A stretch of DNA of 64,000 nt, from positions 715,848-779,847 of the forward strand of contig SIJG01000057.1 in NCBI GenBank assembly GCA_023374025.1. The letters are read 5' to 3'. Each line of letters opens with the position of its first letter. Positions within the stretch are counted from its first letter, which is position 1. Position numbers and translations under genes: made by a program. Of the stretch, positions 23,201 to 34,048 are shown in pieces. This stretch comes from Heterodera schachtii (Eukaryota > Nematoda > Chromadorea > Rhabditida > Heteroderidae). The notes below the pieces were generated by a model that saw only the letters and a program-made list of their open reading frames with translations, did not search any database and had not been told where the DNA came from.

Positions 23201-26200
23201 AAAGAAAATTATAATAAATAAATTCTTACATTATTTTGATTTTTTCTTAAATTTAGCCTAAACTCTCTTTCCATTGAACTCAATTGAATATAAAGAGCTT
23301 CTTCTTTAATTTTGAATGTTTGAATTAATTATTTGAAGTTTTTAATTTTATATTAATAATAATGTATTCTTGCGTCATATCCTTCTAGTGTATTTAGGTC
23401 GTGTAGATTCTAATATTTTTTGCTTTCTAATGATATAAACATTAAACTTGGACTTTCACTTATTTTATTTTCTTGCTCTTTTATTTATTAAAGAAAATAT
23501 TAATAATAGATCAACTAATATTTTTTATATTTGATGCATAATTTAATTATTTTCAATCGGGTTTGATATTTAGTTTTTCAAGTTAGTAAAGTGCATCAGT
23601 TGAAAATGTGTCAATTAAAGTTTTATTGTCATAAAAACAAATTCCATGGGTTTTGAGGTCCCTGATTACGAATCAAACATCCATTTAGGCCAATTCCCAA
23701 CCCAGGAGCCGAATTCGAACAAAAAGTCTAAAGTCCTAATTTTCGAATTTAGCATTTTTGGTTCAAAAACTGCTTAAATGATCTCTTATTGAAGGATTTA
23801 TGGCTTTCAATTTTCCCTATATTTAAACCAACAAAACAAAATTATACAATTTTAAATTGCAACTCTTTATTTATTAAAAACTGCTCTTCGATTTTTAATT
23901 TGTTATAATTTTTTACTTAGAACCTTGGTAAATAAGATTTCAATTCAATTTCAGAGATGTTGAGCTGTTTTTTCTAATTGAAATGAAGAGTATTTTAATT
24001 TTTGTATTTTGATTTTCCTAAAATAAACAAATATTAATTAAATAGGGATGTTTTTTGATTTTGTGAATTATTTTTCTAAATCTTTTGGAATTTTTCAAGT
24101 AAATTCGGAAGTTTTTTGACAAAATACAAAAAATGTTATTCATTCTCTTCCACCATTCATACTCTTAAATTCACTGATTCCTTTATTTTAAATTTTAGTT
24201 ATTACAAATACGTATTTTCATTGCAATTTAAATTTTTTATGTATTTTAATAATTTAACAAATAATTTTTTTAAATTCAATATTTAATTTAACATTTTCTC
24301 GAAAATAAAAATATATGAATTATTTCTTATAATTTTAACATAAGCTTATTATATTAACAATTAGCGTAATATATTATAGTTTAATAATATTTTTCATTTG
24401 GAGTAAAGTGCACAATCTTTGATCTTTTTTATTCTCCTCGACGAGACGAGTCTAAAAATACCGAATGCATTCAGTTTTTATTATAGGGTTATTATTTGCA
24501 AGTATGTTTTTTTGTAACATTATTAAAATTTTTGCAGTATTTTCATTATTCTATGAAAAAAACATAATTTTATTTTCCGAATTCTTAATTTTTATTATAA
24601 ATGAATAACATTTCAATATTTTTTGTAACATGTCTATCTATATCGGTTTCAAACTGCCGAATTATTTATAGCCCAATTACATACTGTTGAACTTATAACT
24701 TCACTTTCTAAAAGTAGCTTTATTACGGGTTCAATTTTTATTTAATATTAATTATCATTCCTTTGAAAAGATTCCAAAAGGAATTTATTATTGTTTTATA
24801 TAATTTAAATTTCTTAAATAATCCTTCATTACGATTACACAATTGTTCGTTAGAATTTTAAACAAAGGACTTTAATTATTAAGAATATAGTTTTTTATTA
24901 GAAAATTACTGTATCGATTTATGATATTTACCCATTTATATTAAAGTAAATTTAAACTTAGAGCTTTTAATAATATTACAAAGTTGTTACTTTAGAAATG
25001 TTTCGAATTATTATTGTAATTTTAATATAAGAAGAAAATTCTTCAAAGATTTGTTTTACCCTTTTGTGTTACAATTGTAAGTTTGTTTCATTTTTATATT
25101 TTTTTATGTTCCTTTCATGACTTTTTAATACTAATTTTAAAATAATATGCTTTATAGATTAAAATATTTTTAATGTAAGAGAATAAAAATTTTTAGATTA
25201 TTGGATAGTTCTTATCTTTTTAAATGTTATTTTATAAAAATTTTACAATTCTAAAGAGAACGCCTTTTTATTTCTATTAATTTGCAATAATTGATCAGAG
25301 TTTTTTGAATTAATATATAATTTTATAAGTTTAATATTATGATTTATTTAAAAATATATTTAATTTTTTTTTGTTTTAATTTTTTCAGAAAGTAAATATA
25401 TGAAAAATATAAATTATCAAATGATTCTCAATAATAGTTTTAGTTATGAATTTCGGACGCATACTATGGAAACAAGTATCGCCTGTTTATTTCATATAAA
25501 ATAAATCTTTTAATAAACATGCGCGGTTTCGAATTTACAAACATGTTATTTATTATACTGTTTATATTTAGTAGTTGGTCTCATAAATTATCATTTTTTT
25601 AAAATAATTATTTGTTAATTTATATCTATACATTTCTGTAATCCATAAAATTTGTTTTTATTTAAGTTATTAACTAACAATTTTAGTTATAAATAATTAA
25701 AAATACAGCTATTGCCCGTCCGTGCCTCTACTCCTTCATTGCAAATAACTTGACAAAATATTGTATCTCACAAGTTTGAAATAAATTACACCTATTTATT
25801 TTATTTTTCTAGAATTGTTGAAAATCTTGTCATTTTTTCTTGTTCTAATTTTGAGACAAAATTTTTTTCTTGCAATATGACCATTTTTATATATTTTGTT
25901 GCCTCATTTAAATTCATTATTTACATTTATATATTTTTTGATTATTATAATAATTAAAGCGCATATTTGATTTGATTCTTGATTTTGTTAATTGTTTTTA
26001 TTTCTGACTGATTTTTTAATAATAAGAAATATGGAACACGAACATAACGCACGAAAAAACGAAATTTTTACAGAAAAATTTCAGAATTTTTGGGTACGGC
26101 CGTTCTGATAGGCCAAGCCGGGCGTAATGGCGCGTTTCTTAAATCTGCCATCATCCTAATTTAAATGGTTATTATACATTGTATATTTTTGTTCATGTAT

Positions 26201-26229
26201 GATTGATTAGTTTTTTTAAATGTTTATTG
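20299..26229. other. AT-rich gene desert
   Basis: Nearly 6 kb with no supportable gene. 20783-20850 is a GA-rich microsatellite. Near 20745 a TTAGCACCG word resembles the end of the GTGCT foldback family. 21570-21640 is a short GC-richer patch (GACGACGACGACGTGG) without a frame. 26090-26125 has a GGCCGTTCTGATAGGCC stem similar in layout to the GC-rich hairpin cassette but of different sequence. Confidence 0.55.
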
Positions 26230-27476
26230 TAGGGTTGCTCCCCGAGCCCTCGGGGGGCAAAAAGTCGGGGGCCGGGGACCTCGGGGGGGCGACATGTCGG
26301 GGGTCGGGGCGGGGAGGAGCTCAATTGTCGGGGGTCGGGGACCCCGATCGGGGAATGACCAAATTTTATTTTAACCCAAAAAACCAATTTTTCTTTTTAA
26401 ATGCTCGTAAATCTTCTTTTTTTCCGGCAACGCGTGTCGTCACCGCCGGCCTTCCGCCCCGCTTGTTCCCAAAATTCTTTAAAAAAATGTGCCGCAAAAT
26501 TTTTTTTTAAATGATTTTTTTGAACCGATTGTATTTTAATTAGTGCGAAGCGGGACCGGGAATTTTGAGCAAAACCTGGACCGGGACTTGCCGGGATCTG
26601 AGAAGTCGGGACCGGGACCTCGAGTTTTCTTCGGGACCGGGACCAACCGTGAATTTTTAAAAATTCAAAAAATTTCAATAAATTTTTAAAAATTCAGTTT
26701 TATTTTTTTCAAGTGAAAATACAAAATTAATTTTTTTTTTTTTATAAAATCCAAAACTTAAAGCTTAATAATTAATGAAAACTTTCAAATCAAATTATGT
26801 TCTATTATTTCAAATAATTAATCATTTTGGAATAAATGATCGAATATTATTAGAAATCCAGATTTGCTGTTCACGTCACTTTTTTCGGCGCGCTTTTTCC
26901 AAAAAACTTTTGGGGAAGAAAGGGGTCCGGCGGTGCCGATAGGCGCCGCCGGGGGAAATTTTGAAAAATCGAGTGTAATTTGTTAACAGCTTTTCAGCAA
27001 AAAAGGAGGCTGGTTGGGATTACCAGGTTCAACAATTGTACGGATTTTCATTTAAAAATTCTAAAATATGTGTTAATTGAAAAAAAACTATGAGGAATCA
27101 TATTTTGTCGATAGGAAAACAATGAATATAGAAAAAGAAAATTTAAAATAATTTTTTTCTGTCGAGGGATTGAACCAGGGAAAAGAAAAAGGGAAAGTCA
27201 ACGAGACTAACCACTCGGCCATCTGCACAATGGAAGTGCAACTTTTAAAGAATATATTTATGCTTATTTTTTAATTTTTTCCTTTATCCAATTTTCATCT
27301 CTAATTTTTCACTCAGACCCCCATTCCCCGAATTATGTCGGGGAGTCGGGGGGCAAAAAGTCGAGGGCCGGGGACCTCGGGGAGCGACATGTCGGGGGTC
27401 GGGGCGGGGAATAGGCCCAAAAATGTCGGGGATCGGGGTCGGGGACCGGGGAGCTCGGGGACGGGGAGCAACCCTA
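26230..27476. mobile_element. hAT-like composite element full of TCGGGG words
   Basis: The ends TAGGGTTGCTCCCCG (left) and CGGGGAGCAACCCTA (right) are inverted copies. The flanks GTTTATTG and GTTTTTTT look like a worn 8-bp duplication. Both terminal 130-150 bases are packed with TCGGGG-type words in the same orientation. The middle holds a block of GGGACCGGGA words (26550-26650) like those of the element at 35891, a GC-rich hairpin cassette (26927-26952), and a tRNA-like relic. It is therefore probably a hAT-type element into which pieces of others were nested. Confidence 0.7.
27166..27235 (-). pseudogene. tRNA-like relic (A box and B box only)
   Basis: On the minus strand TGGCCGAGTGG matches the tRNA A box, and 40-45 bases later GGTTCAATCCC matches the B box. 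The leading GCAGATGGCCGAGTGGTTA resembles class II (Leu/Ser) tRNAs. The acceptor and T stems do not pair, and no plausible anticodon arm exists, so it is a tRNA pseudogene or the head of a tRNA-derived SINE. Confidence 0.45.
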
Positions 27477-27721
27477 GTTTTTTTGATTAAAGTCATAGCA
27501 CCTTTCTCACCATGAGAAAGGAATGAATGATTCTCTTTTTCTCATTCCGCACACACTCTTTCGCCCTCTTCCTCATCTCATGCTTGTTTTTCTCTGCAGT
27601 TACCACACTATTTCTCCTCTTTGCATCAATATCTCTTCCCTCTCCATTGCACCAATTTACTAACCCCATACATTTTCATTTCTATTTTTTCCATTTTAAG
27701 ACTGACTTTTGCTATCCAATT

Positions 27722-27910
27722 AGTCGCTTCTCGGCCTTTTGGCTAAGATCAAAGTGTAGTTACAGTTCTTTACGGCTTAATCTCCGTAACGACTCCCACC
27801 GGGGTCAAAAGAGATTAACCAATTTTTGGAAATTGGTCGTTGCAGGGGGCTTGCTCCCTCACGGCTGTGCGTTGGCCCGTTATTGCACTTGCCTGCGGGA
27901 TCGGCGCGTC
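27722..27910 (+). ncRNA. U2 spliceosomal snRNA (variant)
   Basis: The 5' segment TCGCTTCTCGGCCTTTTGGC followed by TAAGATCAA is the hallmark of U2, the snRNA that pairs with intron branch points. Stem IIa has changed on both sides and still pairs (TTACGG with CCGTAA). IIb pairs (GACTCC with GGGGTC). The Sm site AATTTTTGG is present. Stem III (GGGGGC, loop TT, GCTCCC) and loop IV (TATTGCACTTGCC) are in place. Length is about 189, as in other U2 RNAs. Oddities are an extra A in GATCAAAGTG and a branch-site box reading GTAGTT where GTAGTA is otherwise nearly invariant. It may be a divergent functional gene, a variant, or a young pseudogene. Confidence 0.85.
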
Positions 27911-28579
27911 TCCCCTGCGGGGGAGAACAAAATCCATTTTCTTCGAAGAAAGTAATTTAAAAACGACTAACTAATTTTAATGGAAAAAAAATATTCAAAA
28001 GTGTGACCGAATTGTTACACAGCCAAATTTATTTTACATTTTTCAGTCCCGTCATTTTAGTCCTTATGGTATAAGAAATTTCAGTTCCGTCTCGAAGACT
28101 GACTTATTTTTCGGAATTTTGCCTTAAAAAGTGTAAAAAGTCATGAAAAAAAGTCACAAAAAATGTATGTTAGAAGCTTCAAACAAAGTGTAGAACACTT
28201 TTGAAGTCATTTTAAGGTCATTTAGAGTCAGCAAAAAAAAAAAAATTCATTTGACTTAAATTCCCATCCCTAATTATCATAGTAATAAACATATACATTT
28301 CATTGCGTTTTATTGATTTAATAAAATATACAAATAAAAAACTGTAAATTTATTACATCATGCAAAAAAATGTTGGCAAATATTTTTGTGGTAAAAAATT
28401 GGTTTATGAAATGATTAATATTTTGGAAAAACAAATAAATTCATTTCCGATTTGAGAGGAAATTTATGATTTTTTTTTGTCTACAAAAACGTTTATAAAA
28501 GGTGGAAAAATACCAATTTATTAAACATTTAATTTGTAAAAAATAAAATAGTAATTGCCTTTTTCCCCCCAAAAATTCA
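27911..28579. other. Non-coding, U2 3' flank
   Basis: A short hairpin (CTCCCCTGCGGGGGAG) directly follows U2. After that comes AT-rich sequence without a gene. Confidence 0.45.
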
Positions 28580-28633
28580 ATGAATAAAAATTTCATTTTT
28601 GCTGCTGTTCTTTTTGTCTGTCGTTTTCGTTGA
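28580..28633 (+). other. Possible signal-peptide exon
   Basis: An ATG opens MNKNFIFAAVLFV, a classic short hydrophobic secretion signal, before a stop at 28631. It lies 280 bases upstream of the ubiquitin-like exon, on the same strand. Joining them would need a non-standard donor (T|GTCGTT) and a weak acceptor (GACGAG|CACAAACG at 28916), although the phase would then fit. I offer it as the candidate first exon because the downstream frame has no ATG of its own at its start. Confidence 0.3.
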
Positions 28634-28916
28634 TTTCAGTTAGAATATTTAAATTATTATTTTTTACATAAAATTTAAAAACAAATTTAATTGATAATAT
28701 TTTTAGGAAATGCCGGACCTATTTATTCAAAATCAAAAAGCTCAAAGACCGTTTTGGTGTTTTTTTTAAATATATAAGATTATTTTTGCAAACAAAACTA
28801 TTAATTTTATTCCATAAATTCGAAATATTTAATTACAAAAAGTAAATAAAACATTTTAATTTTATTTATATTAAAAATATAATAAAAATTAATGTCAAAA
28901 TAAGTTGGTTGACGAG

Positions 28917-29455
28917 CACAAACGTCGGATCATCCTTCGTCGTCATCACCCAAACATTTGTCGTCTTCTCATTCTTCCGAGGATGAAGCTAATACGGCTT
29001 CATCATCATCTCCACCTCATGCTCATCATCCTCATTCATCTTCCGACACGGAAAAAGAAGGAAAACCAAAAAATGATGATGAATTTGAAGTGGTCATGGA
29101 ATATGTGCCGGATAAACACTGGAACAAATACACAATTACGGTGAAACGGACGGATACTTTGGCAATATTGAAGGACAAAATCCGAGAGAAGTACACCGAG
29201 GATTACAATGAATTCGGATTTGGCACAATTGAACTGGTCAAAGAATTCTATACGGATGAACGTGAGCCATTTGTAATGAGAAATGATGTTGAGCTTTGGC
29301 ACGAGGATTTGGACGAGTACAAAACGATGGAGCAATGTGGCATTAGAAAAGGGTCAACAGTTTCTGTGTTTTATGCTCGTCGACTGGACAAAGAAGAATA
29401 TGATCAAGGATATTACATCTGTCCGTGGCCGACAATGAAAAAGATTTACTTTTAA
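28917..29455 (+). CDS. Divergent ubiquitin-like domain protein, Ser-rich N-terminus
   Basis: The frame is open from a stop at 28910 to TAA at 29453-29455. It begins with a Ser/His/Glu-rich low-complexity stretch (SSSHSSEDEANTASSSSP) and then folds like ubiquitin. The order is a first strand EFEVVMEYV, a second strand with YTITVKRTDTL, the helix AILKDKIREKY, and after a longer insert YKTMEQCGIRKGSTVSVFYAR, which matches the DYNIQKESTLHLVLR end of ubiquitin. No C-terminal Gly-Gly is present, so it cannot be conjugated like ubiquitin. The first in-frame ATG is inside strand one, so the true start must come from an upstream exon, perhaps the signal-peptide exon at 28580. I infer a secreted or intracellular ubiquitin mimic; the exact role is unknown. 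Confidence 0.65.
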
Positions 29456-30159
29456 TGCTTTTCCTATTGCATAGATTTTCTTCAATAGTACTGAAAATTC
29501 CAAAAATGCATTCTTTAGGTTCCAAAAAAGCGGTGACGAAAAAAACTCGAAAAAATAAATAATTTCTTGGTATAAATTGTGAAAATAATGAAACTTTTAG
29601 ACATTTTTTCTGTCACTTCAATCACTGTCCATTTCACTGTCATTTTACTTTGTTTTTTCCCTTTTTCCAATTAGTTTTACATTTATGCATTTTCTTTTGT
29701 TTCCATTTCCATAAAAAAACTGTCACTCTTTAAAACTTACAACTCAAATTCAAAAAATAAGACTAATGATGTGATTTTTGAATAGGGATTGGATCTGAAG
29801 CATATGCTAAATTTTCACTAACTATGGGCTATATTTTTAAAAATACAATTGGCTGTAATTGGAACAATTGAATCGGAAAAGAATTTGTTGTACATAAAGA
29901 ATAAATCCGGAAAAGTACTAACCGGGAAGGTGAGAATAACACCGGAACGAGGGTTTTTGACATTTTGTGGACCTGACATAAGGGAATTTTTTTTTCTAAA
30001 ATGAAAAACATTGGCACCGCAAAGATCGCGCTAATCATTGAAATGATCATGCCTTTTTGCCTGAACGCTTCGTAGGAGCTCAGCTGGTCGGTGCGCGGTG
30101 ATGTCCGACAATCGATCCATTTTAAATATTTTGTATTACCGCCATTATTTATTTGGATA
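29456..30159. other. Intergenic, no gene seen
   Basis: AT-rich 3' flank of the Ubl gene. At 30065-30110 an AGCTCAGCTGGTCGG block resembles a tRNA D arm, but no other tRNA parts follow. Confidence 0.45.
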
Positions 30160-31108
30160 TAGTATAGTCAACCCCCCGTAAAAAAACGGCACAAATGATA
30201 TACCAATCGGTTCGTCTCGACGAACTATGCACGAAAAAGTAGATCTCCAGTTGCGGAAATGCCAAAAAACCGGTTTTTGAACCGGTTTAAAACTCGAAAA
30301 ATTGAGTGAAAAAGGGGGTTCCTGACCCTTAAAACGGTCAAACTCGGACAAATTTGGTATCATTCGAAAGCTCTTGATGAGCTAAGTCTAAAAAACAAGG
30401 TATAAATTCGAACCAATGCCATCTAAGCACTGGGACAACTGAGTCCCAGTGAAAACGGACGCTTCAGTACCGAGAAAATAAAAATAAGTTTTTTATATAA
30501 TGCAGAAAATCGTTTAGCCTTGAATTTCGAGTATTGCGCTAAAAAACCGCCGCACACTCGACTACGGCGGCCAGTAGGTGGGGCGAGACTACGGGCTACG
30601 GAAGAAGTCCGCGCGTGATCCGCAGGCGGTTGACTGATTGGCGGGGGCCCTTCGGGCCCCCGCAGTCAACCGCCTGTGGCGCTCGTCAGACGTCTTCCTC
30701 CGCCCTCCGTCTCGCCCCACTACTTGCTCCGTCTTCGCATGCTCCCTTTTGCGAAATTTTGCTTTTAAATTGTTATTTACCGTTTATTATTTTTCGGTAC
30801 TGAAGTGTCCATTTTCACTGGGACTCAGTTGTCCCAGTGCTTAGATGGCATTGGTTCGAATTTATACCTTGTTTTTTAGACTTAGCTCATCGAGAGCTTT
30901 CGAATGATACCAAATTTGTCCGAATTTGACCGTTTTAAAGGGTCAGGAGCCCCCTTTTTCACTCAATTTTTCGAGTTTTAAACCGGTTCAAAAACCGGTT
31001 TTTTGGCATTTCCGCAACTGGAGACCTACTTTTTCATGCATAGCTCGTCGAGACGAATCGATTGGTATATTATTTGTGCCGTTTTTTTACGGGGGGTTGA
31101 CTATACTA
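30160..31108. mobile_element. Long foldback element with a UUCG-hairpin core
   Basis: Arms of about 310 bases are inverted copies of each other. They start TAGTATAGTCAACCCCCCGT and run through AAATGATATACCAATCG, GTTGCGGAAATGCCAAAAAA and a CTGGGACAACTGAGTCCCAG sub-palindrome. The borders are TA. The centre (about 30545-30770) is GC-rich and shared, in inverse orientation, with the element at 57736-58407. It contains a perfect hairpin with arms GGCGGTTGACTG/CAGTCAACCGCC and GCGGGGGCCC/GGGCCCCCGC capped by TTCG. No transposase. It sits between the two ubiquitin-like genes. Confidence 0.85.
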
Positions 31109-32316
31109 CACCCATTTATTTTGTCATTTTCCCAATTCAATCTCAAAATCCATCCATCCCTCTTTTCATCATTCATTCTCATTCAGTTCAGTTGTTTTTA
31201 TGTTGTTTTATCTTCTGCAGTTCTCTTAATTTTATTCGTCTCTCCTTTTTATTTCATCCGCCGATTCCCAATTTACTTCTTAATAAATATTTATCCCAAC
31301 TTTTGACAACATTTGGACATCACATTCGTTGGCCCATCCCAAATCGCCCATAATATCCGTATATTTCGTATTCCCGTAGACCCCGAACCCTCCTTTTGCA
31401 CTACTATTTTGGGTTTAATTTTTAATTGCCAATTCGAAAGAGTTTTCCATGTTTAAATCAAGCAAATTTTCCCAAAATTATAATTCTTGTGTGTTTCTGC
31501 AAAATTTCAACCCAGTTCTGATGAAAATTTCTATTCTACTAATGAATTTTTTTTTAAATTTTTGCAGGATAATAGAATTCACTTATGCTACATATCGAAA
31601 TATATCAAAATTTTAAAATTTGATTCATCTTGGGCAATGTTATGAATAATTTTCTGTCATAAATTTTCCATTTGATGGTTTTTGACTAACGTCCAGCACC
31701 TTAAAATTTGGCTAAAAACATTTTTGAAAAACCAGAGCTTGATTTTTTTTTTTTGGCCATAAATAAACAAAATTTTCAACAGGTTTTTATGCAAATGGAA
31801 ATGGAAACAATGAAAATGAAAAAAATGAATTTAAATTTATAAGAAAAAGAAAACAAATATGACGACAGCTGATGTGAAAGGTGAAAGCAAAGATAGCCAA
31901 AAAGGAAAGATTTTGTGTTTAAATTGAAACGAAAAATGTTTGGTGCTAACGGGAGGAAAATGGGGCCATCTTAGGGAGTGCCACAGAATGTTTTTAAATC
32001 CGTTATGTGTGGTTTTTGCAAAAAAAAATCAAAAAATCATTCGATTTCACAAAATTAATAGCAAGAAAATGTTAAATTCTTGACTATTTTTGGGTACAGC
32101 TTTTTGAGAAAAGCTAATTAATAGAGCTCGTAGCCGCAGAAAAAAAATATGCAAAAACCTAAAATACGGGCTCTACTAATTAATTCTTAATTTTTTTCGG
32201 CTAATTAAAAAAAATTCTTCAAATTTTGTTATGTACAAAAAATTGCCAAGGATGAATTACAAAAATGTTTTCCTTCTCCTCTTTTTTCCTATTCTTCCCC
32301 ACTTTTCTTTCCTTTT
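31109..32316. other. Intergenic, AT-rich
   Basis: No gene seen. A small inverted repeat at 32113-32187 (GCTAATTAATAGAGC with GCTCTACTAATTAATT) may be a worn foldback element. A CCAGCACC word at about 31692-31699 resembles a GTGCT-type element end. Confidence 0.45.
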
Positions 32317-34048
32317 TCAATTTTGTTCCATGTTAACAATTGCATCTGTCCCAATTCCATAAGCATTCAGCATTTGTCCAGCCTCAAGCCAAAAAATAAC
32401 ACATTCACTGTATTTAATTGTTGGTGGCATACGGTCAACAGATGGCTTACGGTAGGTCAGTAATTGCCTTGTGGGCTCAATTTGCGTGGCATTTTTGATC
32501 TTTTGCTTCAACATTTGCACAGTGTCCTTGCCATTCACCCAAATGGTCAACTTTATCTCTTCTTTATCCTCTTTTTTCTCTCTTTGCTCCTCTTCACCTC
32601 TTTTTTCTCTTTTGTATAAATTACGGTAATTTGAAATTCATCAATGGACAAATGAACAATTGAATGATTTTCAATGCGAGAATTGTTCAATGCTTCACTG
32701 TCTTTCAACATACCAAATGGGAAGAATTGAAGGGTTTGTCTCGTGGCTCAGTTTGGGTGGCATTTTCGATTTTTGCTTCAACATTTGCACAGTGTCCGTG
32801 CCATTCACCCAATGGTCAACTTTATCATTTCTTTCACTTCCTTCTCTTTTTCTTTTCCTCTCCTTTTTCTTTATTCTCTTTTTCCTCTTTCACTTCCTTC
32901 TTTTTTTCTTTTCCTCTCCTTTTTCTTCACTCTTTTTTCCTCTTTCACTTCCTTCCCTTTTTTATCTTTTTCTTTTCCTCTCCTTTTTCTTTATTCTCTT
33001 TTTCCTCTTTCACTTCCTTCTTTTTTTCTTTTCCTCTCCTTTTCTTCACTCTTTTTTTCCTCTTTCACTTCCTTCCCTTTTTTATCTTTTTTCTTTCCTC
33101 TTCTTTTTCTTCACTCTCTTTTCCTCTTTCACTTCCTTCCCTTTTTTATCTTTTTCTCTTTCTCTCCTTCCTCTTCACTCTCTTTTTCCTCCTTCACTTC
33201 CTTCCCTTTTTTCTCTTTTTTCTTTTCCTCTCCTTTTTCTTCATTCTTTTTTTCCTCTTTCACTTCCTTTCCTTTTTTCTTTTCCTCTCCTTCCTCTTCA
33301 TTCTCTTTTTTCGTTTTTTTCGCTTTTTTCCTCGTTCACTTCTTTTTCTCTTTTGTATAAATTACGCAAATTTGAAATTCATCAATGGACAATAAAATTT
33401 GTGCATCTTTTCGAATGCCATATTCCTTCATTTGTTTGTTGTCATTGAGCACAACTTTATCTGCTGTTGTGCCATGTTGAAGTGTCAGTCTGTGGACATT
33501 CGATTCAATGCAATCTTTGGTCTCCTTATCCAATCCTTTTCCATGATCAGCTCTTTCAACTGTTTGACTGTGAGTGTGCCGGTTATCCTAACGGGGATTA
33601 TTTTCGTTTTGTGGAATATAAACCGAGTGAATATCTTTTTATCGGTTGTCACTTTAATTTTAAAGCCATTAGTGGATGAATTAACCATCATCAACGGATA
33701 ATCCACGAGCATGATAACTTCACTATCTTTTATAATGCCATAATCGGCTAGCTTCTTTTCGTCCTCAAGCTCTTGAAGGTCTTCATACTTTTTAAATTCC
33801 ATTGTTTGCCTTATCGGCTCAATGTCAGTCTTTTCTTTGATCTTTTGCTTCAATCTTTTCACAGTTTCTTTGCCCTCAACTTCAACAGTTATCGCATTAG
33901 CATGACCAGTAAGCTTTAGGTAACACTTTACTGTAATTTTAAAGCCTTCAGCAGAGGATGGTGGCATTATCATCAGCATAAGCATTGTGATTAGCCAAGC
34001 AGAAATGCCAACGGAGAACACTGAAAGGCAGCCCAAATGCTTCTCCAT
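32317..34048 (-). pseudogene. Secreted multi-ubiquitin-like gene, frameshifted as assembled
   Basis: Read from 34048 downward. Residues 1-34 form a signal peptide (hydrophobic core ISAWLITMLMLMIM, then PPSSAEG). The first ubiquitin-like domain (FKITVKCYLKLTG to DSEVIMLVDYP) matches ubiquitin strand by strand, including LADYGIIKDSEVIMLV. A second domain starts FKIKVTTDKK. At about 33535-33540 (GGAAAAGGATTGG) the frame shifts by one base and domain 2 continues to IRKDAQILLSID. A third starts FQICVIYTK and is followed by a roughly 500-base Lys/Glu-coding repeat. Decayed and intact later copies follow (FQITVIYTK near 32640, TIWVNGKDTVQMLKQKIKNA at about 32550). The last stop is at 32317. None has a C-terminal Gly-Gly. 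I infer a secreted ubiquitin-like effector candidate; the breaks lie in A/G homopolymers and may be assembly errors. Confidence 0.65.
32820..33350 (-). repeat. Homopurine tandem array coding Lys/Glu repeats
   Basis: About eight units alternating near 56 and 64 bases. On the plus strand each is built around CCTCTTTCACTTCCTTC plus a CT-rich remainder. In the frame of the ubiquitin-like gene (minus strand) a unit reads KEVKEEKESEEEGEKEKK-like. It lies where the loop between strands one and two of a ubiquitin-like domain should be: FQICVIYTK precedes it and KLTIWVNG-like sequence follows. A 56+64 pair is 120 bases, a multiple of three, but single units are not, so the frame as assembled is not continuous. 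Confidence 0.75.

Noticed and set aside
26220..26678. Gly/Pro-rich open frames in the TCGGGG array
   Set aside because: Products of the repeated word in the hAT-type element, with no independent support.
27527..27955. 142-codon open frame around 27.5-28.0 kb
   Set aside because: It runs straight through the U2 snRNA and has no protein-like signal outside it.
30065..30110. Possible tRNA (AGCTCAGCTGGTCGG block)
   Set aside because: Only a D-arm-like piece; no B box or acceptor pairing nearby.
32660..33448. Plus-strand open frames of 205-262 codons rich in Phe/Leu/Ser
   Set aside because: They are the complement of the homopurine Lys/Glu array of the minus-strand Ubl gene; three overlapping frames are all open, as expected for low-complexity DNA.
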